Positions 45,132 through 54,758 are shown, numbered from the stretch's first letter. The stretch is DNA of 64,000 nt from Bifidobacterium angulatum DSM 20098 = JCM 7096 (GCF_001025155.1 NZ_AP012322.1:1240001-1304000); one strand, 5' to 3'. The notes: generated from the sequence alone by a model not told the origin. Translations and numbers: made by a program.

Positions 45132-46306
45132 GTATTGGTATACGCACACATCGTCCATACGGTGTCCGCATTCATGCCAGCCGCGAATCCCACCGCAGCA
45201 CTTCCATTCATGCCCAAGCCATTCAACAATCGTCCCGCATGCTTCGCACCGGCCCATACCGCGTTGATGATATTGCCGGAGCCATATCCGGTAAACACCG
45301 TCCACGGATGGGCGAGCAACCCGCATATCGGGTCAAGACTCTGGTAGATTCGCGCGAAGAACGATCCGTCTCCTTCGGCACCGTTTTCCGCAATCGAAGA
45401 TAGTCGGGAATCGGCAAGCACGCCCAGCAGACCAAGCATAACCGCACCCAGCAGCTGCGCAACACCACGCACACGCTGTTTCTTGTCGCACCACGAATTA
45501 TGCACAATAATGGCAACCAGCAACGCCACCACCGAATCAAGGACGATCCGGGTGCCGGCCTGCATCAGCACAGCGCCAATCGCATACACAACGATGAGGT
45601 TGCGCAACCGCTTGGCATAGATACGGTCGCGCCCACGCATAAGCCACATAAGCGGCAGCAATACGCCGAACAGGTGCATGCCGATATAGCTGGGCTCCGC
45701 GAACAGGAACTGCGGGCGACCACCGCCCCACACCGAGCTTTCATTGATGTACTGCCGGTACATGAGGTGCGCGAAATAGTCGGTCAACGTCTTGATATGC
45801 AGATGGATGGATAGCCATTGCACCACGCCCACGCCGAAGGAGAACCAGTAAGAAGCGATGAGAATCCGCAATGGCGTACGCCACGGAATGCGTTTGATGC
45901 CGAACGCAATGGCGATCGCACCCAAAGTGGCGAGCACGCCCAATAATCCGGTGATGCTCATGAACGCGGCGTTGAGGTGGATGCCGAATTTCAGCCATCC
46001 CGGGATGGACAGGATTATGCAGACCACTGGTAGGAGGAACATTGGCAGGTACCGGTTGGCTGCGATGCGCAGTTGACGCCAATTGCATAGGCAGTACACG
46101 GCGAACAGCGCCGGACTGATTGGCGACCAGAACGGCGCGTACAGGCCGAGCGTAGTGCCGTCCACCGGAAGAAAAGCGATGGCCAGCAACAGCCAAATGA
46201 CGTTGCGTTCCTGCGTTGTCAGAAATCGCAGGAACGGCCGATATTGCGGCCGGCCATGATGGTTGCCCGCGTCAATGGTGTTGTTGTGTACGCATGCCTG
46301 GTTCAT
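45053..46306 (-). pseudogene. Polysaccharide polymerase-like protein, truncated second copy
   Basis: Paralogue of the intact gene at 37826-39280. From PFLRFLTTQERNVIWLLLAI to GMNADTVWTMCAYT the two are highly similar, including the loop GGGRPQFLFAEPSYIGMHLF. After CAYT the frame runs into about 27 unrelated residues encoded by the RloA/AbiLi remnant in another frame, so the last 90 or so residues (two or three transmembrane helices) are lost. The start at 46306 (MNQACVHN) has GGAGGGG upstream. It may be transcribed, but is unlikely to work. Confidence 0.8.
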
Positions 46307-46821
46307 GTGATTTCCCCTCCCCGTCAACCTTACTCGTTCATCATGATGTATGGTGCCACCCGTTGTTCATTTGTAAGTGCAATGCCTTCGTCAGGCTTGT
46401 AGAACTGGCGGCGCGTCGGCGAACTGCTAGAATTGCAGGACCAACATGGGCGTTGCACTTACAAATTGAATCCGGACCCTTCGTCATATCGCTGTAACGT
46501 GCGACTTCGTGCGCCACTACCAATCACCCGCGATGGCGCGCAATGTCGCGCATAGCTGGAAGTCGCCCGCCTATACGTGTTTCGATTCGGTTACCGGTGG
46601 ACGCGAGGCCGTTTACAAAGCATGCCTATCTTATGAATCACAAGTTTTCCTCGTTTTCCTTCACACCAAAACGCGGAGGCTTGGTGATGCGAGCGTGCCG
46701 GATACATTAACCGCGCTACACCGCAGAATCTTGCCGAGACAACCATAACCGTGCCATGCGCGGAACGTTGAATCTCGACTGATGCTTCGTTTCCACATGG
46801 CCTCTAGGGAAGGCAGGAAAC
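46307..46821. other. Intergenic region with an inverted-repeat element
   Basis: No gene is supported. It contains the short inverted-repeat element at 46369-46466 and the promoter region of the deaminase gene. A 79-codon frame (46509-46748) lacks a ribosome binding site and any motif. Confidence 0.45.
46369..46466. mobile_element. 98-base MITE-like element, copy 1
   Basis: The ends ATTTGTAAGTGCAA and TTGCACTTACAAAT are perfect complements, extended imperfectly by TGCC/GGGCG, around a 60-base non-coding core. Such ends resemble IS30-family termini. A related element with ends built on AAGCGCAACACC lies at 49879-49973. Confidence 0.5.
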
Positions 46822-48186
46822 GTGACTCACTACGATTTACTCATCAAGGATGCGGATATCTGCGTCATGGATAGCACCATGACACGCATTCCCCAAGGTT
46901 GGGTAGCCGTGAATGGCACCGATATCGCAGCAATCGGCCAAGGGACAACACCAGAGAACATCACCGCTTCGGATACCATCGACGCATCCGGTCAGGTACT
47001 ATTCCCTGGTTTCATCGACACCCATACCCATATCTTCCAATCATTCCTCAAGGGATTGGGCGCAGACCATCGCCTCATCGAATGGCTCAACTTGTCCGCG
47101 CTCCCTTATGGACAGTTCATGACTCCGTACCAGCAGCGGCTCGCCGCACAGTTAACCTGCATGGAAGCTATCAAAAGCGGATGCACCACGCTCTGTGAAT
47201 TCTTCTACACCAATCAGGACCCCGAGCTGGCAGACGGATGCATCGCCGGCATGGAAGACACCGGTATCCGCAGCATCTTCATCCGCACCTTCCAAGACTG
47301 CGGCAAGGATTACGGCATGCCGGCATGCTTCATCCAACCGGCCAGTCAGGCCATGGAGGAAGTAAGCCGTCTGCGCAAAACCTACGCCAATCGAGGTGAC
47401 ATGCTGTCTATCTGGACCGGCCCGGACGTGACCTGGTCCACCACCAAGGAAGGCTATCGCACGATGCTGGAGTATTGCAATGCCGAAAACGTGCGCTACG
47501 CCATGCATATCGACGAAACTGAAGTCGATGATGACATGTGCCAACGCAACTACGGGCAAGACATCGTGCCGATGCTTGACGAAATGGGTTTTCTGTCTGA
47601 CAGAATGCTCGCCACACACTGCGTGAACCTTACGAATGATGAAATCCGCCGCTTTGCCGACAATGGCGTTTCCATCAGCTACAACCCAGTATCCAATATG
47701 TACCTCGGCTCGGGCGCGGCACCTATTCGAGAAGCGCTCGATGCCGGAGTGAACGTATCGGTCGGCACCGATGGCGCGGCCAGCAATAACACCACGGATT
47801 ATCTGGAGAGCCTGAAATTCGCCGCGCTTATCCAGAAGGGATTCACCCGTGACGCAGCCCGCATCACCGCACCACAGACCTTGCAGATGGCGACCAACGG
47901 CGGCGCGAAGGCCGCAGGCATGGAAAATCGCCTCGGCAGCATCGAGGTAGGCAAGCGAGCCGACATGTTCCTGTTTGAACCGCGAAAGCTCAAATCCACG
48001 CCGATGCATGACCCTTACGCCACAATCATCTACTCCTCCTCCCAGGAAAACGTCTCCACTACCATAGTCAACGGCAAGATCGTCTACAGCAACGGCCAAT
48101 TCTCCTGCGGTATCGAGGAGCGCGACTTGTCCGACAAAATCAACATCGAACTTGACAAACTGCGCAAGCAGGTTGCCGCACTATAA
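46822..48186 (+). CDS. Amidohydrolase-family deaminase, purine/nucleobase type
   Basis: A 454-residue cytoplasmic metal-dependent deaminase. Metal ligands are in FIDTHTHIFQSFLKGLG, HIDETEVDDD (the HxxE pair) and ATHCVNL; VGTDGAASNNTTDYLESLKF holds the final Asp. The layout matches the SsnA/TrzN/8-oxoguanine and methylthioadenosine/S-adenosylhomocysteine deaminase group. The start is GTG at 46822, with AGGAAAC upstream. It is followed by a nucleobase permease, so a purine or similar ring is the likely substrate. The exact one is not resolvable by eye. Confidence 0.85.
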   Translation: MTHYDLLIKDADICVMDSTMTRIPQGWVAVNGTDIAAIGQGTTPENITASDTIDASGQVLFPGFIDTHTHIFQSFLKGLGADHRLIEWLNLSALPYGQFMTPYQQRLAAQLTCMEAIKSGCTTLCEFFYTNQDPELADGCIAGMEDTGIRSIFIRTFQDCGKDYGMPACFIQPASQAMEEVSRLRKTYANRGDMLSIWTGPDVTWSTTKEGYRTMLEYCNAENVRYAMHIDETEVDDDMCQRNYGQDIVPMLDEMGFLSDRMLATHCVNLTNDEIRRFADNGVSISYNPVSNMYLGSGAAPIREALDAGVNVSVGTDGAASNNTTDYLESLKFAALIQKGFTRDAARITAPQTLQMATNGGAKAAGMENRLGSIEVGKRADMFLFEPRKLKSTPMHDPYATIIYSSSQENVSTTIVNGKIVYSNGQFSCGIEERDLSDKINIELDKLRKQVAAL

Positions 48187-48336
48187 AGTCCATATATCAA
48201 TATTTACAACCACACGAAAGCTGATAACTCGGCGTGAGCCTACCCTTTTTCGCCCCATCCGAGACTCACTCATCTCGAGACACCATACACGGCATCATCC
48301 AAATCAGCCTTCCCATCCATCAGAGAGGAACACATC

Positions 48337-49734
48337 ATGAGCAAAGAAGAAGCCCCACAACTCGTCGCGGGAATCGACGACAAAATTCCGGTCGGCAAAT
48401 CCATCGTTCTGGGATTGCAACACATTCTGTCTATGGATCTGTACATCATGCCGCTCATCCTCGGAGGAGCCATCGGATTGCAGGGAGGGAACCTGTCGTT
48501 CTTCCTGCAGATGAGCTTCTTCGCATGCGGCATCGCCACGCTCCTGCAAAGCGGCATGTTCATGAAGTACCCCATCGCGCAAGGTCCTTCATATGTTCCA
48601 CTCGGCGCGCTATGCATGATTGGAGCGACCATGGGCATTCCAACCATGATCGGCAGCCTCATTCCGGGTGCGCTTATCGTCATCCTGCTCGGCGTGACCA
48701 AGCTATTCTCCAAGTTTATTCGCAAAGCGATTCCTCCGTTCATCGGCGGCATCATCATCCTTATCGTCGGTTTGACCCTGGTGCCGACTGCAGTTACCGG
48801 AGTGTTCAGCACTACTGGCAACTTGACCGTCAATGCAATAAGCGGTTCCGTCACCTTTGTGGTGCTGCTACTGTGCATGGTGCTGCAATATTGCCTGAAA
48901 AACAGCGGACTCCTGCACATGTGTTCAGTAATCATCGCGCTTGTTGTGGGCACACTGGTCGCCGTGACAATGGGCGGAGCCGATTTCAGCTCCGTTTCCA
49001 ACGCGGCCTGGTTCGCGCTGCCGCAACCTTTCCACTTCGACCTGCCACAATTTAATTTGAGCGCCTGCCTGCTGATGGTGGTCGTCTACCTATTCGTCAT
49101 GCTTGATACAACCGGCACCTGGTTCACTGTCAAAGCCATCACCGGCGCTGACCTCAATGACCGACGCATCGATCGCGGCACCATCGGCGAGGGCCTAGGC
49201 TGCTTGGTCGGCGCATGCTTCGGCGGCACTCCGATGACCGGATATTCGTCCAACGCCGGTCTGATCGCTATCACCAAGGTCGCCAGCCGCAGGGCCATGA
49301 TTGCGGGCGGCACGATTCTGGTAGTACTCGGTTTCTGCCCCAAGCTGATGGCCATCATCACCTCGCTGCCCACACCCGTAATCAACGGCGTATTTGCAAT
49401 GGTCGCCATGACTTTGATTGCCAACGGCATCAAGATGGTTAAAGATACCGTGCTTGACGACCGCGCCACACTGATTCTTGGCGTCGCTGTGATGTGCGGC
49501 GCGAGCACGATGATTCTGCCTGATGACGTAGTATCCGCTGCACCGCAGTTCGTGCAGTTCTTCCTCTCCTCCGGCATTGCGGTCGGCGGCACGGCGGCGA
49601 TTCTGCTGCAATTACTATTGCCGAAGACCGTTTCGCTGACGGGTACTGCTCCGAAGGCCGCATCGGCATCGACAGCAGCATCGGCTTCATCGGTCTCGAA
49701 CAAGGAGCGTGTTCAACAAGTCGTGAATGCGTGA
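48337..49734 (+). CDS. NCS2-family nucleobase permease
   Basis: A 465-residue membrane transporter of the xanthine/uracil permease family. It has the N-terminal LGLQHILSMDLYIMPLILGG, a QGPSYVPLGAL motif in helix 3, the NCS2 signature region DTTGTWFTVKAITGADLNDR and GCLVGACFGGTPMTGYSSNA. About 12-14 helices are expected. AGAGAGGAAC precedes the ATG. The upstream deaminase suggests uptake of a purine or analogue that is then deaminated. The C-terminal tail is Ala/Ser-rich. Confidence 0.93.
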   Translation: MSKEEAPQLVAGIDDKIPVGKSIVLGLQHILSMDLYIMPLILGGAIGLQGGNLSFFLQMSFFACGIATLLQSGMFMKYPIAQGPSYVPLGALCMIGATMGIPTMIGSLIPGALIVILLGVTKLFSKFIRKAIPPFIGGIIILIVGLTLVPTAVTGVFSTTGNLTVNAISGSVTFVVLLLCMVLQYCLKNSGLLHMCSVIIALVVGTLVAVTMGGADFSSVSNAAWFALPQPFHFDLPQFNLSACLLMVVVYLFVMLDTTGTWFTVKAITGADLNDRRIDRGTIGEGLGCLVGACFGGTPMTGYSSNAGLIAITKVASRRAMIAGGTILVVLGFCPKLMAIITSLPTPVINGVFAMVAMTLIANGIKMVKDTVLDDRATLILGVAVMCGASTMILPDDVVSAAPQFVQFFLSSGIAVGGTAAILLQLLLPKTVSLTGTAPKAASASTAASASSVSNKERVQQVVNA

Positions 49735-49788
49735 TGCAAAGCGACCTAGACTAGAGATATGCTCACCCATTACAAGTCCATAACTATC

Positions 49789-49820
49789 ATGCAGGCAGCC
49801 GTCACAGCAGCTGCCTGCAT
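49789..49820 (+). terminator. Terminator of the deaminase/permease operon
   Basis: Perfect 11-base stem ATGCAGGCAGC (49789-49799) with GCTGCCTGCAT (49810-49820), about 55 bases past the permease stop. Confidence 0.65.
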
Positions 49821-49878
49821 CCTTACGCTGTCAATGTCTCCGTACAGCATATACAAACGAAACCGACGGCACAGTAAC

Positions 49879-49973
49879 CCCGGGTTCTATATAGAAGCGC
49901 AACACCTGTTCTATGGTTGGAAGTGTTCAAGTCCTAACTCAAGAAGGTGTTGCGCTTCTATTTAGAACCCGGG
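49879..49973. mobile_element. 95-base MITE-like element, copy 2
   Basis: Inverted arms of 29 bases at 49879-49907 and 49945-49973, with one mismatch (TATATAG against TATTTAG), around a 37-base core. The arms include AGAAGCGCAACACC. The size and the (A/G)(G/T)AAG(C/T)GCAA end match the element at 46369. It adjoins an IS30-type transposase fragment. Confidence 0.55.
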
Positions 49974-49977
49974 CATC

Positions 49978-50091
49978 CGCGACGGGCTGAGGGCGCATTG
50001 GAGCCCCGAGCAGATCGCCGGCAGGCTCAGGGCGGACTTCCCCGATAATAAGGGCATGCACGTATGCGCGGAGACGGTCTACCAGGCCTGG
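49978..50091 (+). pseudogene. IS30-family transposase fragment
   Basis: The frame RDGLRAHWSPEQIAGRLRAD and the following GMHVCAETVYQAW match the internal HWSPEQIAGRL...ETIY motif of IS30 transposases. Both ends are missing: an inverted-repeat element lies on the left and an IS3 element on the right. Confidence 0.7.
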
Positions 50092-50102
50092 ATTGGCTAC
50101 AA

Positions 50103-51292
50103 TGTGTTAGACAGTCCGATGAGGGACGAATGACATGAGATCGGAGGCCGACGATGGCCGGCCCGAAACATCCCCGCCGCTACGACGAGGCGTTCAAACG
50201 GCGGATCGTGCAGTCGTACGAGAACGGCAAGCCGCCGTCGCAGATCAGGGCCGGGTACGACATCGCGCGATCGGCCCCGCGGCGCTGGGTCCAGGGCATC
50301 CGCGACAGCGGCTCCACCCGGGCCGCGGACAACCGGACGTCCGGGTGGAACGAGCTGATCGAGCCGAGGAAACGCAACCGCCGGTTGGAGATGGAAGTGG
50401 ATGTTTCAGAACAGGCGGCGCCGGTATTCGCACGAAGGCAGGCACGGTACGGTCCGACGCCGGCCGCTGCCCGATATCGGCGCAGTGCAGGATCCTGGGC
50501 GTTGCCAAGTCGACCTGCTGCTGGATGATCGGACACCCCGAGACCGAGCGCATCGACCCTTATGACAAGGACGTGGAGCGCGTGTAGCGCGACAGCGGCA
50601 GGGTGTACGGGGCCGGGAAGATCAAGCACGCCCTGGGGCAGGGGGCGTGGCGCTCTCCAGGCGCCGCATCAACCGGATCATGAAGGGGAACGGCATGGCC
50701 GGCTCCTATTCCAAGGCCGCCTACAGGCCACGCCCGGCCAGGCCGAACGACGACCCGGCTCCCAACATCCTCGCCCGCGAGTTCAATGGCTATGCGCCGC
50801 GCACCCATCTGGCCTCCGACCCGGCCTACGTGAGGGTCGGTGCCTCATGGTCGTACGTCTGCCTGCCCGGCGGCCTGGCCAACCGGCAGATCGCCGGCCA
50901 TTCCGTGGAAGTCGGGCACGACACCGACCTCGTGCTGGCCGCGTTCGCCGCGCCGCGCTTCCCCCTGACGGACATCCAGGTGCTCCGCACGGACCGCGGC
51001 GGCGGGTTCGCCGGCGAAAGGATGGAGCGCATGCTCGCCGAGTTCGGTATCACGCGTTCCCTTTCCAGGCCCGGCAGCCCGTACGACAACGCGGTGGTGG
51101 AATCCACCGACCGTCTCATCAGGAAGGAACTCATGTACGACAACGTCTGCACGAGCGTGGAACGGCTGCGCTCGGACCTGAACAGGTACGTGTGGTGGTA
51201 CGACCACCAGCGGCTCCACTCGACCCTCGATTACATGAGTCCCGTGGAGTTCACGCAACAAGGAAAGACCCTCCAGGAACAGTCCAACACAC
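50103..51292 (+). mobile_element. Decayed IS3-family insertion sequence
   Basis: Ends TGTGTTAGACAGTCC (50103-50117) and a near complement ending AGTCCAACACA (about 51281-51291) bound a 1.2-kb element. OrfA starts at 50154 (RYDEAFKRRIVQSYENGKPP, a helix-turn-helix). OrfB is split over frames: CPISAQCRILGVAKS in the frame of 50135-50587 and the DDE domain from about 50647 (RGGGFAGERMERMLAEFGI, PYDNAVVEST). In the first conserved strand region CLLVDL has become CLPGGL, and there is an in-frame stop near 50584. OrfA and OrfB have at least two frameshifts, so the element is inactive. Confidence 0.75.
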
Positions 51293-51322
51293 CGTTGCCA
51301 ATCCACGCGCTCGTCGTGCCCT

Positions 51323-51544
51323 CTAATTTACACATGATGAAGAATTTAGGTAATACTTTGCTGTGTCGACCTCTATGCCGCCGTCTTTATTCCGGCAGAC
51401 AAAGATGACGGTGCCGACGATGACGGTGGCAGCAAGGATGGCGAGTCTGGTTTCGCGGCGTTCCCTAGCTGCCATATCGGCATATCGGTTGGCTAGGACT
51501 TCGGCTTCGGCGGCGACGCCGCTGGCGGCGATGGCTGCGGATGA
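51323..51544 (-). pseudogene. C-terminal remnant of a small membrane protein
   Basis: An open frame without a start codon (AAEAEVLANRYADMAARERR, then ETRLAILAATVIVGTVIFVC) ends in one transmembrane helix and a short tail. The upstream part is missing beyond 51544. It adjoins the right end of the IS3 element. I do not recognise the family. Confidence 0.4.
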
Positions 51545-51687
51545 TTATTCGTGATGTTTGGCAGTGGGTGTTGGTGCCAGATTTCCACCGCACCACAGCC
51601 TCCAAAAAATCAGATGAAGGTAGGCCAGAAGACCAATGACAATCGTTTGAATGTCCATCAGAATTGGTAAATAGTGCCTTTCTAGGT

Positions 51688-52263
51688 TTATAGATGTGCG
51701 GTAGGACGAGGGATAGGAGTTTCTATTGTGCCTTTATCGCTAATCTTTTTTGCTGGAATACCAGCCCATGTTGTATTGACAGCATTAATGTTTTTGATGA
51801 CTAATGTCTTGGCTCCTATACGAACATTATTAGCGATATGTATGTTACCTAAAACAGCGCAATCTATCATCAACTCAACATTATCCCCAATTGTGGGGCA
51901 CATGTTATGAGCCTGTGCAATGACAACGCCACTAGATATGCTGCAATGTTTTCCAACTTTAGCATTAGGATTAATAATTATCCTCTGCGGATGCCAAATC
52001 ACCAATCCTTCATCAAATACATTAATAGCAAATTCAGAACAAAACCTATCTTCTAGTCTTTTAAGCTATAACTTGCGGCAATAATAAGCAACTTTATGAT
52101 AGAAAGAGTTTGAGGAAAGGTTAAAATGATATTCACATAATCGTATTAAAGTTTTTATTCTATAAATAGGGTCAAAATGACGCAATATAATGTTTGGGTG
52201 AGGTGGCTGAGCTTCCCGGTCTGCATAGAGATATCTTTTGAGATCTTCCTTTGTGTGAATCAT
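51688..52263 (-). pseudogene. Serine O-acetyltransferase-like hexapeptide transferase with an in-frame amber stop
   Basis: The frame MIHTKEDLKRYLYADREAQP leads to YYCRKL, then a TAG codon at 52066-52068, and then continues in the same frame with LKRLEDRFCSEFAIN and the left-handed beta-helix (VGKHCSISSGVVIAQ, GDNVELMIDCAVLGNIHIAN). The arrangement matches exopolysaccharide-cluster serine acetyltransferase-like proteins. AGGATAGGAAAA precedes the ATG at 52263. Apart from the stop, the frame is intact over 190 codons, so the mutation is recent, a sequencing error, or suppressed. A GTG at 52005 could restart translation of the acyltransferase half. Confidence 0.7.
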
Positions 52264-52286
52264 TTTTCCTATCCTTTTCAAAGGTG

Positions 52287-53276
52287 TTATATACGTATGC
52301 CGTTTCTATTTTTTGCTGCGTAGAGCGCAGCAATGAGATGATATAAGTTCAAACGAATTAAAAGCCATCGAATACGAGCAGGAAAAGATAGATTACTCAT
52401 TTTTTTCAAATCTTTACGTACGCCGCTAGTGGACAACGCGCGATATATATTCGTGAAAGATATGCCTTGTATCACACATCCTCCAATAAAACGAAAAACA
52501 GATGCCACAAAAGAATCATCAGCATAATGCTGATGATTCTTTTGTGTGTTCTTTACCTTAATGATACGTTTCATTGCCATGAGAACAATATGAATATCGG
52601 CAAAATAAGAAAGTGACGCTTTTGCGCAAACCCCATTAGGATTAATAATGTAATAATAGACTTTATCTGATGACATATATACCGTCGAGACATGCTCAAG
52701 ATACTTGAGTGCAAATTCAAGATCTTCGCCCATAGAAAGCATTGTATTAAATGTTAGACCATAAGCATCGATAATCGATTTCTTATAAATCTTATTCCAC
52801 GGAGGATTAACACGTTGTTGCAATACCGTGTCGATATAATCGTCAAGAGGTATGAATCCCCTTTGAATGCCAAATAAACCATCAATGAAACCACTCTGAT
52901 GCGTACCCTCAAACCAGTTCATTTGAATTAAATCTGCATCAGTATGCTCGCAAAGATAACAAATCCGTGCTACATATTCTGTAGATATGTCATCATCACT
53001 ATCCACAAATAGTATGTAGTCTCCAGAAGCATGCTGTAAACCGAGGTTTCTAGCCGCGCTAACACCTTGGTTCTCTTGATGCAGAACAGTAAGACAACTA
53101 TGTTTACTGGATAAAACTTGACATATGGTGTAGGTATCATCTTGAGATCCGTCATCAACGACGATTATCTCCATGCGGCCATAATCTTGTTTAATAAATT
53201 TATTGATTAAACTGGAAATAGAGCTCCCAGCATTATAAGCGGGAATTACGACACTGAACAAAGGGTTAGAAGTCAT
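52287..53276 (-). CDS. Family 2 glycosyltransferase
   Basis: A 329-residue GT-A fold enzyme that adds one sugar to the exopolysaccharide repeat unit. Motifs are FSVVIPAYNAGSSISSLINK, IIVVDDGSQDDTY and the metal-binding DSDDD in YILFVDSDDDIS; NPPWNKIYKKS and GEDLEFALKYLEH follow. AGGACAATAA precedes the ATG. The donor and acceptor cannot be deduced. Codons for QKNHQHYADDSFV form a perfect 41-base palindrome at 52506-52546. The base composition is AT-rich like its neighbours. Confidence 0.9.
   Translation of the reverse strand: MTSNPLFSVVIPAYNAGSSISSLINKFIKQDYGRMEIIVVDDGSQDDTYTICQVLSSKHSCLTVLHQENQGVSAARNLGLQHASGDYILFVDSDDDISTEYVARICYLCEHTDADLIQMNWFEGTHQSGFIDGLFGIQRGFIPLDDYIDTVLQQRVNPPWNKIYKKSIIDAYGLTFNTMLSMGEDLEFALKYLEHVSTVYMSSDKVYYYIINPNGVCAKASLSYFADIHIVLMAMKRIIKVKNTQKNHQHYADDSFVASVFRFIGGCVIQGISFTNIYRALSTSGVRKDLKKMSNLSFPARIRWLLIRLNLYHLIAALYAAKNRNGIRI
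52506..52546. repeat. Perfect palindrome inside a glycosyltransferase gene
   Basis: Arms CACAAAAGAATCATCAGCAT (52506-52525) and the exact complement (52527-52546) are separated by a single A. In RNA it would form a 20-bp stem with almost no loop; in DNA a cruciform. On the minus (sense) strand the stem is followed by GCATCTG, not a T-run, so a simple terminator is unlikely. Confidence 0.85.
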
Positions 53277-53303
53277 TTATTGTCCTCGTAATCACTAATG
53301 AAA

Positions 53304-54755
53304 TTATGCGTTATGTCGCCCATGATGAAAGATACGTGAGGTCAACTTTTCAAAAAATTCATCATGAATTACTTTCAGATACACCATTGAGCCAGAAAGA
53401 TATAGGAATCCACCTACTAGAATCTGGATAATTAACGTAATGATCGTATTGCCCATATAGGCACCAATCCAATATACAACAGCAAACATTATCATTCCAA
53501 TTGGGAACAAGAAAAGAACTGGCTGTAAATATTGCGACATAGGAAATGATCGACGAACAAGTATTAGCTGTACAAAAAATACTGTAAATTCAGCAATAAT
53601 TGTTCCAATCATTGCACCAATACCGGCGAATTTTGGAATAAGTATGATGTTTACTGCAAGGTTGGCAAGTGCACCGATAACTGAGGAAATTACATAAGGC
53701 TTATCTAATTTATTGGGAATTAAATACTGAGTACGAATGACATTTGCCCAAGTGACGAATATAAGACTAAAACCAAGGCCTGCGATTATCGGCGCACTGC
53801 CAACGAATTCGGAACCAAAATAGACTGGAGCAAGTACATTACATATTCCAGCTAATCCAAATGCAGCTCCAACTACCAGTAAGGTAAAGTACCTGACTGA
53901 GATTTTATTTAAATAGGAAATGCGATGCTCGTCACCTGTTCCCAACAAAACAGTGATGCGAGGCATCATTACAGTTCCAAATGCCGTAATGAGACTAGAT
54001 GGTATATTAATGATTTTTTCTGCATTATCAAACAAGCCAACTTGCGACATGGAAGACATTGCGCCAAGCATGACTTTATCTAATAGTTTATATATGCTAT
54101 ATGCAATTGCAGGAATGAAAAGCATCAGTACAGGTTTAATATTGGACTTAACCTGAGACCATGAAGGTTTACAGAAATCAGCGTACTTCCGAATACGGAG
54201 CCAAAGATATATTTGACTAAATAACATGCCGCATGACATAATCAGAGCATATATCCAAAGGTCTTCGCGGGATCGAACAAAAATAAAGATTGCCACTACA
54301 GTAGCAATCTTTATAATTGCATTCCTAGTGACTGTTACTGCAAATTGTTCTAAGCCAAAGAAAAACCAAGTTATATCTAAGACATAAGATAAAACAATTA
54401 TGCTTTCAATGTATGCAATTGTTTTATCTCCTGAAAACCAACAATAAATAAAAAGAAAATAAAGAAGCAAGGCAATAACTGTGGTGCATAACTGGATAAT
54501 ATAGGTATTACTGAAGGCTTCTGATACCTTTTGCCTATTATCTCGTACTAGGGCAACACTACGATTGCCATGGTTTGCTATTCCAAGCATGCCAAATAAG
54601 CCAAAATATGTAACAATGGAAAATATATAGGAATAAGTTCCTAGTCCATCTGCCCCAAGTACTCGTGATACGTATGGAGCGGTGATTAGCGGTAAAATAA
54701 TAACGAGAATTTGGTAGGCAACATTGTATGCTAAATTCTTCTTTAGAGAGGACAT
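53304..54755 (-). CDS. wzx: Wzx-type polysaccharide flippase
   Basis: A 483-residue protein with about 14 transmembrane helices of the MATE-like polysaccharide transport family (KKNLAYNVAYQILVIILPLI, TAPYVSRVLGADGLGTYSY). It should flip the lipid-linked repeat unit to the outer face of the membrane. AGGAAG precedes the ATG. It ends 27 bases before the family 2 glycosyltransferase and starts 3 bases after the GT14-like gene. AT-rich. Confidence 0.9.
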   Translation of the reverse strand: MSSLKKNLAYNVAYQILVIILPLITAPYVSRVLGADGLGTYSYIFSIVTYFGLFGMLGIANHGNRSVALVRDNRQKVSEAFSNTYIIQLCTTVIALLLYFLFIYCWFSGDKTIAYIESIIVLSYVLDITWFFFGLEQFAVTVTRNAIIKIATVVAIFIFVRSREDLWIYALIMSCGMLFSQIYLWLRIRKYADFCKPSWSQVKSNIKPVLMLFIPAIAYSIYKLLDKVMLGAMSSMSQVGLFDNAEKIINIPSSLITAFGTVMMPRITVLLGTGDEHRISYLNKISVRYFTLLVVGAAFGLAGICNVLAPVYFGSEFVGSAPIIAGLGFSLIFVTWANVIRTQYLIPNKLDKPYVISSVIGALANLAVNIILIPKFAGIGAMIGTIIAEFTVFFVQLILVRRSFPMSQYLQPVLFLFPIGMIMFAVVYWIGAYMGNTIITLIIQILVGGFLYLSGSMVYLKVIHDEFFEKLTSRIFHHGRHNA

Positions 54756-54758
54756 GAG

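Noticed and set aside
45132..45326. N-terminal extension of the AbiLi-type frame
   Set aside because: These 65 codons are polymerase DNA read in the wrong frame; the ATPase homology begins only near 45131.
46509..46748. 79-codon plus-strand frame before the deaminase
   Set aside because: No ribosome binding site, no motif, and biased composition; probably intergenic.
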